A DNA stretch of 64,000 bases from Pseudochelatococcus contaminans (GTDB taxonomy: Bacteria > Pseudomonadota > Alphaproteobacteria > Rhizobiales > Beijerinckiaceae): contig NZ_JACICC010000001.1 of the NCBI RefSeq assembly GCF_014195635.1, positions 496,001-560,000 on the forward strand, read 5' to 3'. Shown piece by piece: positions 27,597-37,385 of the stretch. Positions within the stretch are counted from its first letter, which is position 1. Every line of letters starts with the position of its first letter. Under the pieces are notes generated by a model that was not told where the DNA came from, searched no databases, and saw only the letters and a program-made list of their open reading frames with translations. The position numbers and the translations under genes were made by a program.

Positions 27597-30071
27597 GTGA
27601 GCGGTGCAGGCCGGGAGCAGACGGCGCGTGAGCGGAACGCGAGCGTGCAGCTGGAGGAAAAGGTGCGCCTCGCGCGCCTCTCCCTGTATCTGGAAAAGCT
27701 GTGGCCGCGCCTGTGGCTGCCTCTTGGTGTGGCGGGTGTGTTCGTCATCCTGTCGTGGCTGGGGTTCTGGGCGCTGTTGCCCGCAACGGGCCGCATGGTG
27801 GGCACGCTGCTGTTCGCCGCCGCTCTGGTTGCAGCGTTCGTGCCGGCCATCGCCAGACGCTACCCCCGGCGGCAGGATGCGTTACGGGTGCTGGATGCAA
27901 GCGCCGGTAGCGAGCGCCTGCCGGATCCGGCCAGCCTGCTGGACGATTCGCAGGCCATGGGGGTGGACGATCCCGCAAGCCGGGCATTGTGGACGCTGCA
28001 TCGTCGCCGTGCCGAGCTTGCGGTCGAGCGCCTGCGCGCACCCGCACCCCGGCCCGAAACGGCCTCCTACGATTATTATGGCCTTCGCGGTGCGCTGATC
28101 GTGGCACTGGTGGCTGCGGCTTTCATCGCTGGCGACGAACGCGGCAGGCGTTTCGCGCTGGCCTTCGACTGGCAGTCCCAATCCGCGCCGGATCAGGTGG
28201 CAATGCGGGTGGACGGATGGATCGATCCGCCCGTCTACACACGCCTGCCGCCAATCATGCTCGATCTGGCGAAGACCGGCACGCGTGATGTCTCCGCGCC
28301 GGTTGGCAGTGTGCTCGTGCTGCGTTTCTCCGGCCCTGGCGGGGGAAGGCTTGCGGACGCGGTCGAGGTTTCGGAAGGTCTGCAACCGCTTGCCACTGCC
28401 GCGCCGGGTGAGGGCGTCGTCGAAAAACGGTTTCAGGTTGTCGGCTCCGCTACGGTCAGTGTGGATTCCAACGGCGGCAGGGCCTCGCTGACGGTCTCCG
28501 CCACGCCGGATGCGCCGCCGGTCATCGCCTTCGCCAACAAGCCGGAAGCCACGCGCCGGGGCGGGCTCACCATCGTTTATCGCGCGAGGGATGATTACGG
28601 TGTCACGCAGGCGCAGGGTGTTGTGTCGCTGAAGGGCGACGTGGGCGATCCCGTGCTCGTGCCGCCGCCGACCATCACGCTGCCGGTGCCGCGCGGAGAT
28701 GGCACGCAGGATATGACCACAACTGCCGATCTTGCCGCGCATCCATGGGCCGGGGCGGACGTGCTGCTGACCCTTGTCGCGCGTGATGGCGCAGGTCAGG
28801 AAGGGCGCAGCGAGACGCTGGAAATCACGCTGCCGCAGCGTCCGTTCACCAATCCGCTGGCGCGTGCGCTTGTGGAGCAGCGGCGTAATCTGGTGTTCCG
28901 TCCGCATGACTGGCGCGACGTGCGTATGGCATTGCGGGCGCTGAAAATCGCGCCGGAGCTGTTCACTCCCGACGCAGGTGTCTACCTCGGGTTGGTGACG
29001 GCTGAAAAGCTGCTGTCGGCGGCGCGGTCACAGGAAGATCTGGTCGCAACGACGGAATTTCTCTGGAATATGGCCGTTGCCATTGAAGACGGCGACTCCT
29101 CGGAGACGGAGCGGGCGTTGCGCGCGGCCCGCGAAGCGCTGCAGGCGGCGATCGACGCGAATGCGTCGCCGGAGGAAATCGCCCGCCTGACCAAGGAACT
29201 GCGGGACGCTCTCAATCGACATCTGTCTGAAATGGCGCGCAATCAGGCACGCAATGGCGACAGGCCGATGCAGAACAGCGGTCAGCCGACGCGCACGATT
29301 ACGCCTGAGGAACTTGCGGCGATGATAGACCGCATGGAGCGGCTGGCCCAGCAAGGCGATATGGCTGGCGCGCAGCGGCTGATGGAGCAATTGCGCGACA
29401 TCTTCGATAACATGCAGACGGCACAAGCCGGTGAAGGTGGCGGCGGGGAATCGCCGGCCAGCGCGGCGGGAAGGGCCTTGCGCTCGCTCGACAACATGAT
29501 CCGCAACCAGCAGCGCCTGCGCGATGAAACATTCCGGCAGAACAACGAGTTGGCGGAAGGTGGCGGCCCCGGTCAGGGTGGCGAGGCAGGCAACCGCGAG
29601 GATCTGCCCGGCCGCCAGCAGGCATTGCGGCGGCAGCTGGAACGTTTGCAGCAGGGATTGACCCAGCAGGGGCTTTCAGGTGAGCCGGGCTTCGACGCGG
29701 CTGAACGCGCCATGCGCGATGCCGAGGAACGGCTGGCCGAAGGCGACGGCGAGGGAGCCGTGGATGCGCAGGGCCGAGCGCTTCAGGCGCTTTTGAACGG
29801 CGCGCAGGGCCTCGCCGGGCAAATGCGGCAAGCGCAACAGGGCGAAGGCGGGGAAGGGCAGGAAAGCACCCAGGGCTCCAGTGGGCGCGACCCGCTAGGA
29901 CGCACACCGGGCCGCAGCCTCTCGGATGGCGATACGCAGGTGCCTGGCTCCGACGAATCATCCATCGTCCGTGCGCGCCGCATCCTGGAGGAACTGCGTC
30001 GGCGTCTCGGCGACCCAACAAGGCCGGGCGAGGAACGCGATTATCTGGAGCGCCTGTTGCGCCGCGAATGA
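27597..30071 (+). CDS. TIGR02302/DUF4175 large membrane protein
   Basis: An 824-residue protein starting at a GTG with AAGGA upstream. Two N-terminal helices ('LWLPLGVAGVFVILSWLGFWALLP', 'MVGTLLFAAALVAAFVPAI') and a third near residue 165 anchor it in the inner membrane. A long presumably periplasmic part follows with an Ig-like region ('PPVIAFANKPEATRRGGLTIVYRARDDYGVT'). The helical C-terminal half is rich in Gln and Gly ('GEGGGGESPASAAGRALRSLDNMI'). The family is widespread in Alphaproteobacteria, and its function is not established. It stands apart from neighbours by 84 and 75 bases. Confidence 0.85.
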   Translation: MSGAGREQTARERNASVQLEEKVRLARLSLYLEKLWPRLWLPLGVAGVFVILSWLGFWALLPATGRMVGTLLFAAALVAAFVPAIARRYPRRQDALRVLDASAGSERLPDPASLLDDSQAMGVDDPASRALWTLHRRRAELAVERLRAPAPRPETASYDYYGLRGALIVALVAAAFIAGDERGRRFALAFDWQSQSAPDQVAMRVDGWIDPPVYTRLPPIMLDLAKTGTRDVSAPVGSVLVLRFSGPGGGRLADAVEVSEGLQPLATAAPGEGVVEKRFQVVGSATVSVDSNGGRASLTVSATPDAPPVIAFANKPEATRRGGLTIVYRARDDYGVTQAQGVVSLKGDVGDPVLVPPPTITLPVPRGDGTQDMTTTADLAAHPWAGADVLLTLVARDGAGQEGRSETLEITLPQRPFTNPLARALVEQRRNLVFRPHDWRDVRMALRALKIAPELFTPDAGVYLGLVTAEKLLSAARSQEDLVATTEFLWNMAVAIEDGDSSETERALRAAREALQAAIDANASPEEIARLTKELRDALNRHLSEMARNQARNGDRPMQNSGQPTRTITPEELAAMIDRMERLAQQGDMAGAQRLMEQLRDIFDNMQTAQAGEGGGGESPASAAGRALRSLDNMIRNQQRLRDETFRQNNELAEGGGPGQGGEAGNREDLPGRQQALRRQLERLQQGLTQQGLSGEPGFDAAERAMRDAEERLAEGDGEGAVDAQGRALQALLNGAQGLAGQMRQAQQGEGGEGQESTQGSSGRDPLGRTPGRSLSDGDTQVPGSDESSIVRARRILEELRRRLGDPTRPGEERDYLERLLRRE

Positions 30072-30146
30072 TACGAAGCGAATGACAGAGTCATCCTGTA
30101 TGCGGGATATGGCATATATGCGGGCTACGGCAACACGGCAGGTTTC

Positions 30147-30338
30147 ATGGGTGAGCCCGGTCATCTGATCGTGGCAGCCGCAGTGTGTGCGGTTGCGATC
30201 GTCCTGGTCTGCGGGCTGGTCAATATGTCGCGTGGTGGGTGTCCGCACCGCTCCCGCCGGCTGATGCTATGGCGCATCGCGCTCCAACTCATCGCGGTGG
30301 CGGCGCTGCTTGCCGTGGTGCTGGCAGGCTCGAAATAA
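30147..30338 (+). CDS. Twin-helix small membrane protein (HIG1-like)
   Basis: A 63-residue protein of two transmembrane helices ('HLIVAAAVCAVAIVLVCGLVNM' and 'LMLWRIALQLIAVAALLAVVLA') joined by a loop 'SRGGCPHRSRRL'. The RGG...S..LM pattern and the Arg/Gln at the start of helix two match the HIG_1_N family of small alphaproteobacterial proteins. Some HIG1 relatives associate with respiratory supercomplexes; the role here is unknown. In related genomes this gene is followed by a cobalamin adenosyltransferase gene and then etfB. Here the adenosyltransferase is absent. Confidence 0.8.
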   Translation: MGEPGHLIVAAAVCAVAIVLVCGLVNMSRGGCPHRSRRLMLWRIALQLIAVAALLAVVLAGSK

Positions 30339-30782
30339 TCACGATTCGCAGATCGCGTTTTTGAGCGGATGGAATCATCCAGTCAGTCGGTTTCGCCTCA
30401 AGCTCAGGCCCCCAACCGCATATCGGCACTGACGGCCTTGCCGGGCGGCGGAACTTCGCCACGAAAAGCCATACACGAAAAGTCATGAACGAAAGACCAT
30501 GCATGAAGGCGTTGGGAGATTGACAACGTCGATCATGCATCGTTACGGTCGCGTAGCCGTATCTAACGCTTGTTAGGCTGCTGAATGGCATGATCGGCGA
30601 GCGAAGGGGAAGAAAAATCGGTCGTGACGTCTTTCAGACCCCTGACGATCGCGCTAAAATAAAAATAGGATGATTTGATAATAATTCCAAAAACATAGAG
30701 ACTGGTATCAAGTCCCCGTGTGCCAAGTACGGCAAGTCGAGTTAGGGTAAGCCAAGTCTGAAATGCGCCAAGGAGATCTTCA
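30339..30782. other. 444-base spacer upstream of etfB
   Basis: No credible coding sequence. It contains a three-unit tandem repeat at 30461-30502, a palindromic GGATGGAATCATCC near 30367-30380, and several near-copies of a CAAGT motif in the etfB leader (30720-30760). A normal AAGGAG ribosome-binding site precedes etfB. Confidence 0.6.
30461..30502 (+). repeat. Three 14-base tandem repeats
   Basis: Units ACGAAAAGCCATAC, ACGAAAAGTCATGA and ACGAAAGACCATGC follow each other without gaps. They lie in the non-coding spacer between the twin-helix gene and etfB. Confidence 0.7.
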
Positions 30783-31529
30783 ATGAAAGTGCTGGTGCCC
30801 GTGAAGCGGGTGGTGGATCACAACGTCAAGATCCGGGTGAAGCCGGATGGAACCGGCGTCGATCTGGCCAACGTCAAGCAATCGATCAATCCTTTCGATG
30901 AGATTGCCGTCGAGGAGGCTCTTCGCCTCAAGGAGGCCGGCAAGGTCACCGAGGTGATCGTAGTCTCCATTGGCCCGGCGCAGTCAACGGAGACGTTGCG
31001 TTCCGGCCTCGCCATTGGCGCCGACCGCGGCATTCTTGTGAAGGCTGAAGGTAAGGTCGAGCCGCTGGCGGTCGCCAAGCTTCTGGCGAAGATCGTCGAG
31101 CAGGAAAAGCCCGATCTCGTCATTCTCGGCAAGCAGGCCATCGACGACGACTCCAACCAGACCGGCCAGATCCTCGCGGCGCTTCTGGGCTGGGGGCAGG
31201 GCACCTTCGCCTCGAAGGTGGAACTCGGCGCGGATTCCGTAGATGTCTCGCGCGAGGTTGACGGCGGTATCCAGACCGTGTCGCTGAAGCTGCCGGCCAT
31301 CGTCACAACGGACCTTCGTCTCAACGAGCCGCGCTATGCTTCGCTGCCCAATATCATGAAGGCGAAGAAGAAGCCCATCGCGGAAACCACGCCCGAGGCG
31401 CTTGGCGTCGATGTCACGCCGCGCCTCAAGGTGATCAAGACCAGCGAACCGGCGCAGCGCAAGGCCGGAGTGAAGGTGGCCAATGCCGCCGAGCTGGTGT
31501 CGAAGCTCAAGGAAGCGGGAGTTCTCTGA
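30783..31529 (+). CDS. etfB: Electron transfer flavoprotein beta subunit
   Basis: A 248-residue protein starting [20 protein letters not shown], with the ETF-beta signature '[28 protein letters not shown]' and the nucleotide-binding '[27 protein letters not shown]'. With EtfA it accepts electrons from acyl-CoA and related dehydrogenases and passes them to ETF:quinone oxidoreductase. The AAGGAG ribosome-binding site is ideal. etfA follows after 2 bases. Confidence 0.97.
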   Translation: MKVLVPVKRVVDHNVKIRVKPDGTGVDLANVKQSINPFDEIAVEEALRLKEAGKVTEVIVVSIGPAQSTETLRSGLAIGADRGILVKAEGKVEPLAVAKLLAKIVEQEKPDLVILGKQAIDDDSNQTGQILAALLGWGQGTFASKVELGADSVDVSREVDGGIQTVSLKLPAIVTTDLRLNEPRYASLPNIMKAKKKPIAETTPEALGVDVTPRLKVIKTSEPAQRKAGVKVANAAELVSKLKEAGVL

Positions 31530-31531
31530 TC

Positions 31532-32464
31532 ATGACGACATTGCTGATTGCCGATCACGACAACGCCACGCTTAAAGACGGCACCGCCAAGGCTCTGACG
31601 GCGGCTCGCGAACTCGGTGCGCCGGTGCATGTGCTGGTTGCCGGGCACGATGCCCGCGCCGTTGCCGATGCGGCGGCAAAGCTCGAAGGCGTCGAGAAGG
31701 TTCTCCTCGCCGATGACGCGATCTACGCTAACGCCCTCGCGGAGCCGCTCGCGGCGCTCGTCGTCGGCCTGGCGGACGGCTACACCGCTATCGTCGCGCC
31801 GTCGTCCTCCAGCGGCAAGAATGTGCTGCCCCGCATCTCCGCACTGCTGGATGTGACGCAGGTTTCGGATGTTACCAAGGTGATCGCGCCCGATACGTTC
31901 GAGCATCCGATCTATGCCGGCAACGCTATCGAAACCGTGCAGACAACTGACCCGAAGCGCATTCTCACCATCCGCACGGCGGCTTTCAAGCCGGCAGGCG
32001 AGGGTGGCTCCGCGCCCGTGGAAGCAGTGAGTGCTGTTGCCGATCCGGCGCTGTCGCAGTTCAAGGGCGAGGAGCTGGCGAAGTCCGAGCGTCCCGAGCT
32101 GACGGCCGCGAAGGTCATCGTATCGGGTGGCCGCGCGCTTGGCTCTTCGGAGCAGTTCGACGCCGTTATCGCCCCGCTGGCGGACAAGCTTGGCGCGGCC
32201 ATCGGCGCGAGCCGTGCGGCAGTGGACGCCGGCTATGCGCCCAACGATCTCCAGGTGGGCCAGACCGGCAAGGTCGTCGCGCCGGATCTTTACGTCGCCG
32301 TGGGCATTTCCGGCGCCATCCAGCATCTGGCCGGCATGAAGGACAGCAAGGTGATCGTGGCCATCAACAAGGATGAGGAAGCGCCGATCTTCCAGGTTGC
32401 CGACTATGGCCTTGTGGGCGATCTCTTCATCGTCGTGCCGGAGTTCGAGAAGGCTCTGGGCTGA
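31532..32464 (+). CDS. etfA: Electron transfer flavoprotein alpha subunit
   Basis: A 310-residue FAD-binding partner of EtfB. The C-terminal FAD domain is clear: '[16 protein letters not shown]', '[62 protein letters not shown]' in sequence. Length is normal. It is tightly coupled to etfB, and a 12-bp inverted repeat follows 20 bases after the stop. It probably serves the 3-hydroxybutyryl-CoA and acyl-CoA oxidation enzymes encoded next to it and elsewhere. Confidence 0.97.
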   Translation: MTTLLIADHDNATLKDGTAKALTAARELGAPVHVLVAGHDARAVADAAAKLEGVEKVLLADDAIYANALAEPLAALVVGLADGYTAIVAPSSSSGKNVLPRISALLDVTQVSDVTKVIAPDTFEHPIYAGNAIETVQTTDPKRILTIRTAAFKPAGEGGSAPVEAVSAVADPALSQFKGEELAKSERPELTAAKVIVSGGRALGSSEQFDAVIAPLADKLGAAIGASRAAVDAGYAPNDLQVGQTGKVVAPDLYVAVGISGAIQHLAGMKDSKVIVAINKDEEAPIFQVADYGLVGDLFIVVPEFEKALG

Positions 32465-32483
32465 CGCTTGTGCACAAGATGAA

Positions 32484-32515
32484 TTCTTCAGACGGGTTTT
32501 CATCCGTCTGAAGAA
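32484..32515 (+). terminator. 12-bp inverted repeat after etfA
   Basis: A perfect stem TTCTTCAGACGG/CCGTCTGAAGAA with an 8-base loop. AATACGTCAAAA rather than a T-tract follows, which resembles an edge of repeat family A. It may be a terminator, an mRNA-stabilising hairpin, or a repeat remnant. Confidence 0.45.
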
Positions 32516-32632
32516 AATACGTCAAAATTGACCTGTAAGGTGCGCAGCGGCCAGAGGGGGTAAGGGACGACTGGTTCCAGCGCCCGATGTCTGCAGCTTT
32601 ACCATTTACCAACGTTGGAACGGACGGACGAC

Positions 32633-33514
<882 letters not shown>

Positions 33515-33545
33515 AGCGCCAGATATTCTGATATTCAGAGAAAGT

Positions 33546-33572
33546 AAAATCCGGCCGCGAGGCCGGATTTTT
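33546..33572 (+). terminator. Strong terminator after hbdA
   Basis: AAAATCCGGCC, a GCGA loop and GGCCGGATTTT form an 11-bp A/T-flanked stem with T residues after it. It is symmetric enough to work for the convergent DUF6456 gene as well. Confidence 0.85.
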
Positions 33573-33593
33573 CATTACCCTCCGGAGGTTCAA

Positions 33594-34496
33594 TTAACCG
33601 GCTTTCCAGCTTCGGATATGCCGTGCATTGTCCTCCCCGCGCGCCACATTGGCGATGCCATAGTGGGCCGCAAGGCGTTGCAGCGCGAGCTTGAGCACAA
33701 CTTTGCCCGAGCGCGGTGGCCAACGGCGCTCCCGCTCGACATCCTCAATCCGCTTGAGAAAACCGCAGACGTCGAGAAGAATGCCGGCATAATCGCCGTC
33801 GACCGCGTCGAGCGCCCTGTCGAGACGCTGACGTGCGGCGACCATGGCATCTGTCGCAGCGGCTGGGCCGCCATTGCCACCGCCCACAGGCGACCATCGG
33901 CTGGTGACGCGCGGCATGATCCCCGCCATGGTCATGTCCCGACGCAGCCGTTCGCCCGCTTCGAAACATGTCGCGTCGATAAAGGGTTCCCCATCGCGAT
34001 CCCGCCGCCTGTGGAGCCATGCAAGAGGGCTTTCCGCCTCATTGATCCGCACGGTGCTCGCGCCGCATCGCCCATGCAGAACCGCTTCGCCAACTGCTCT
34101 TCCGGGGTGTCCTGCGCGAGACCGGCTTGCCTTGGCGGTCGCTGTTTTGGGGCTGGTTACCTTGGGCGAGTTGCTGCAGGCGGCGGGAATGAAAGGCATG
34201 TGCTCGTCCGTTCTTGCCGGCAGTTTGTGCGCGGCCTGCCGTCCGGCCTCGGTTAATACGAATGCCCCCTGTCCGTCTGCGCGCAATAGTCCGCGCTCGA
34301 TGAGCAGGCTTGCCGCTGCTGGAGATACGGTGCCCCGACCAAGCGATATACCCTTCCGCATGCGAGACAACACAATGTCATCCGCAGCAGGGGAGGTGGC
34401 TATTGCTCTGCTTTCCGGCTGCATCAGATGATGCAGAAGCCGCGTTGCGTCGGCGATGGTTTCCCGCATGGAAAGGCGGGCGTTGCTGCACGTCAT
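33594..34496 (-). CDS. DUF6456 domain protein, probable DNA-associated protein
   Basis: A 300-residue protein whose ATG overlaps the stop of the upstream DnaA-like gene (ATGA at 34493-34496). The N-terminal ~90 residues look like a winged-helix module ('GTVSPAAASLLIERGLLRADGQGAFVLTEAGRQAA'). A basic Ser/Lys/Arg linker follows. The C-terminal domain contains 'NEAESPLAWLHRRRDRDGEPFIDATCFEAGERLRRDM' in pieces, the pattern I associate with DUF6456. No enzyme motif is visible. Tight coupling to a DNA-binding partner suggests a role in transcription or replication control; this is inference. Confidence 0.7.
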   Translation of the reverse strand: MTCSNARLSMRETIADATRLLHHLMQPESRAIATSPAADDIVLSRMRKGISLGRGTVSPAAASLLIERGLLRADGQGAFVLTEAGRQAAHKLPARTDEHMPFIPAACSNSPKVTSPKTATAKASRSRAGHPGRAVGEAVLHGRCGASTVRINEAESPLAWLHRRRDRDGEPFIDATCFEAGERLRRDMTMAGIMPRVTSRWSPVGGGNGGPAAATDAMVAARQRLDRALDAVDGDYAGILLDVCGFLKRIEDVERERRWPPRSGKVVLKLALQRLAAHYGIANVARGEDNARHIRSWKAG

Positions 34497-34888
34497 GGCC
34501 TGTCTCCCATTGCTGAAATGGCGCGCGCGTTTTCCAGAACGGCGGCGACCTTGAGGCGCAAACCATAATCCAGACATGCGAGGATCATATCGAAGACGGG
34601 ATCGGTCTCCCGGCGATCCTCAACCCGCTGGCAGGCGTGGCGGATTGTGGAGCGGTGACGTCCGAAAAGGCGACCCGTGGCAGCATCCGGCAGTCCGAAG
34701 CCAGCCGCTGCCAGATGAATGGCAGTGGCGCGTGCCATGGCGATTGGGGCACAACGCCGCTGCGCACTTCGGATGTCCGTTACCGGGGCTGTGAAAGCCG
34801 AAGCCGCGACGGCTTCGCACTGGCGACAGATCATCGCCTCGTAAAGCAAGCGACTCCCGCCGCCTTGAACGCATTGGTTCCAGGACAT
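34493..34888 (-). CDS. Small protein with a DnaA-domain-IV-like helix-turn-helix
   Basis: A 131-residue protein. The ATG at 34888 is chosen because GGAGG lies 5 bases upstream; the ATG at 34900 has no ribosome-binding site. Residues of about 36-91 read 'RCAPIAMARATAIHLAAAG..GLPDAATGRLFGRHRSTIRHACQRVED'. This parallels the C-terminal DNA-binding domain of DnaA: an Arg-rich basic loop, then a helix-turn-helix ending in the 'GRDHTTVLHACRKIE'-type signature. The AAA+ domain is absent. An N-terminal CRQC pair (Cys21, Cys24) is unusual. It is co-translated with the DUF6456 gene. Function unknown; sequence-specific DNA binding is inferred. Confidence 0.7.
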   Translation of the reverse strand: MSWNQCVQGGGSRLLYEAMICRQCEAVAASAFTAPVTDIRSAQRRCAPIAMARATAIHLAAAGFGLPDAATGRLFGRHRSTIRHACQRVEDRRETDPVFDMILACLDYGLRLKVAAVLENARAISAMGDRP

Positions 34889-35083
34889 CAAAGCCTCCAT
34901 GGCCTATTTATGAAAAAATTCGCAACGAAGCGCGGTACGCAACGCAAATAGGATTATCATCCTATGAAAAGAAAGCCAACCTGAAAAGAAAGTTACCTGA
35001 CAGATCTATTCACGTTTTGGCGGATAAATCGCGAAAATCCGGTCAGTCTTCGGTCTGCATGTCTAAAAAATACTTAGTCATCA

Positions 35084-35117
35084 AAATAAAAATGCGCCGA
35101 CCCTGGGGTCGACGCAT
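35084..35117 (-). terminator. Terminator of the disordered membrane protein gene
   Basis: Read on the minus strand, ATGCG-CGACC pairs with GGTCG-CGCAT (one mismatch) and is followed by TTTTTATTTT. It is placed 66 bases after the stop of the gene at 35183-36571. Confidence 0.75.
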
Positions 35118-35182
35118 GAGATTTAAAGGCATGAAACGCTGCCCGTAGATATAATCGGGTGATCGATACTCTTCGATGTTTA

Positions 35183-36571
35183 TCAGATAGTCGGCTTTTC
35201 TTCAGGCACAGGTGCGTTTGCCGCCGGGTCTTCAGTTGGCGCGCGATGAACGCGCTCACCTGCGAGCGCCGGCTCCTCGCCGGAGGAAATATAGGCTTTC
35301 AGCTTATCCAGGGACGCAAAGCGGAAAATGCCGTCCGGCGTTTCGGACTCGATTGTACCGTCATCGTACATCACGAACAGATTGGGGCCGGACCGATAGG
35401 AGCCTACTACGGCGGGCGACGCATTGGCCGTGCTCGCTGTATCCTTGCTGCGGGCCGCATCTATCGTATCGGGCTTGCGTTCCGGTGCGGATGGCGGCAG
35501 AGGAGCGGGCTTTTTCGTGGCCTCATTAGCGGAGATGCGCGCGTCCGGCACAATTGGCTCGTTGGTTTGTTTCGGTGCGGCCTCATCATCGCCGGTGTCG
35601 AGATCACGGCCGATAGATGGCTCTTTACGCGCCTTCTTGTCACTCTGACCGTTGGAGGTATCCACCTTGGGCGTGATGTTCTCAGGCTGTTCACGTTCGG
35701 GCGTATCCGCGAGCGCGAGGCGGCTGCGGGCAAGGTCCGCGGCTGTCGGCTCGGAAGTGTCTTCCGTCGGCAAATCCGGCACGGGCTCGACTGGCGCGGC
35801 AGGCTCCTGAGCCGTCTTGTCGTTACGCCCAAGACGCGACCAGAACGATTTCGACAGCTTGCCGGGTTCCGACAGCTTCGCAGGCTCCGGCGGTGTTATA
35901 GATGGTTCGATGGCCTGCCTGCTTGCCGGACGGTCGAAGCCTCGCGCGGAAGAAAGATCATCCGGCGAACTATCTGAATTCACCTTGTCCGGGGTGTTGT
36001 GCAGGGAAATTTGTATTTTCAGTGCGGAAGGCACCTCCGGCCCGGTATCGTCCTTGATTGCGGGTTCTTCGCGCGGACCGGGCTGAGGTATATCGGGCTG
36101 GGGTATATGAAGCGCGGGGCGAGTGTCCCCCGCCGCTTTCGTGCTCTGTTTCTCGGGCGTGTGAGAGGCAATGACGCTTTCCCTGGCGGGGAAAGCGAAT
36201 GGCGTGAGAGATGGTGGTTCAGGCCGTTCCGGCTCGTCGAATCCGCTGGAGAGTTCGTGGTCGACACGCGGGCGCTGTGTCAGCGACACTCCGGCCGTGT
36301 CCGGTGCCCGCTGCCCATGGTCGCTGTCGGCATAGACATGCTGAACGGGCAACGTTTCCGACCAGGTGTCGACAAGCCGCTCTGGAAGGCGACGCACTTC
36401 CCGTATGAGCATGGCGATGCCAAGCAGGGTGACGCCGCCGGTGGCGACGACGCTGCCGGCGATCACCATGGACCAGCCCCGCTCAAGGACGATCATGCCG
36501 GAACCGAGAAACACGGCGCTGAGGCCGCTGCCGATCAGCAGGCAGGCGAGTACGATGCTGAGAAAAATCAT
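35183..36571 (-). CDS. Two-helix membrane protein with long disordered region, unknown function
   Basis: A 462-residue protein with the start placed at MIFLSIVLACLLIGSGL. Two transmembrane helices lie at about residues 2-25 and 34-55. About 330 residues follow rich in Pro, Glu, Asp, Ser and Thr with almost no hydrophobic clusters. The C-terminus ends in a compact block 'VVGSYRSGPNLFVMYDDGTIESETPDGIFRFASLDKLKAYI'. That block, about 45 residues, looks like the only folded soluble domain and is the part I would expect to be conserved in relatives. The tail is cytoplasmic if the N-terminus is inside. No enzyme motif. It could be a scaffold or envelope-stress component. Confidence 0.65.
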   Translation of the reverse strand: MIFLSIVLACLLIGSGLSAVFLGSGMIVLERGWSMVIAGSVVATGGVTLLGIAMLIREVRRLPERLVDTWSETLPVQHVYADSDHGQRAPDTAGVSLTQRPRVDHELSSGFDEPERPEPPSLTPFAFPARESVIASHTPEKQSTKAAGDTRPALHIPQPDIPQPGPREEPAIKDDTGPEVPSALKIQISLHNTPDKVNSDSSPDDLSSARGFDRPASRQAIEPSITPPEPAKLSEPGKLSKSFWSRLGRNDKTAQEPAAPVEPVPDLPTEDTSEPTAADLARSRLALADTPEREQPENITPKVDTSNGQSDKKARKEPSIGRDLDTGDDEAAPKQTNEPIVPDARISANEATKKPAPLPPSAPERKPDTIDAARSKDTASTANASPAVVGSYRSGPNLFVMYDDGTIESETPDGIFRFASLDKLKAYISSGEEPALAGERVHRAPTEDPAANAPVPEEKPTI

Positions 36572-37385
36572 ACGACTGGCACTCTCGCAAAAAACATGGC
36601 CGGTGAGTCGAAGGCAGACATCGCCCATGGGCTGCCCGTCTCCGCGCACCTGCAATCCGATCGCATCCCCACCCTCAAAGGCCGGCCACGGGAATGGCAG
36701 GTCACTTCAGGAGCAGCCACGAACGCTCCCGTATCAGGATCGTCCGCTGGACGCGACAATGCATGGAGCATTTACCGAACAGCGTTGTTGTTTGGTAAAC
36801 TATCGACGGGAATCTGCCTAAATCAAGGCAATGGCTCTGCTTCTTGTCCAAAAACCGGATCAATGGCCTTATATGCTGACATCAGGATCGGCCTGCATTC
36901 CGGTTGGTCAAGCGAATGGCGTCAATCGACTGTACAAGGCATGACACGGAGCGCGGCGTCTGATTCTGCCTGAATATTCAACATCGAAAGATCAGTATAC
37001 AGCCTCTCGTGCGTATTGCGGGAACCCGATCCCGGCCGTGGCCGTTACGTCTCCGGCACCGCGCATCCAGCGGATGTCTCCTGAGCGCCCGGCGCACGTG
37101 CCGGTACGCTCTCCCGCAATTTCGTTCGGGACCGAGGATGTTCGGCGAATCGAGCCTCGCCAACACTGTCTCGCCCGAATAATAAAGCTTCAATGTCCAT
37201 AGACCCGCTATAAAAAATGGCCTAAAACTGTTTTACAAAGGTGGAAGCTGCCATAAACAAGGCGATTTTTGCCTTCGTTGTCAGTCATTGCCACAATTGG
37301 TAAGGTAGCAGCCGCTGAGGATATGAGAGTCGTTGTTTCGATTGTCATGCCGCACATCGCAAAACCAATTTCCGAGGAGCCTGCC
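36572..37385. other. 814-base spacer upstream of sodB
   Basis: No supportable gene. The segment 36836-36876 (minus) weakly resembles another Hyphomicrobiales intergenic repeat with GATCCGGTTTTTGGACAAGA. An AAGGC/GCCTT hairpin lies near 37259-37275. The sodB ribosome-binding site GAGGAG is at its end. The sodB promoter is presumably within the last 200 bases. Confidence 0.5.

Noticed and set aside
36836-36876. Possible third intergenic repeat type with GATCCGGTTTTTGGACAAGA (minus)
   Set aside because: Only one weak copy, plus a vaguer resemblance at 48712, so no family can be supported from this window.
36978-37193. Small minus-strand frame beginning MKLYYSG, superficially like a glutathione S-transferase start
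   Set aside because: Similarity ends after a few residues, it starts at a TTG, and the rest is Arg-rich shadow-like sequence.
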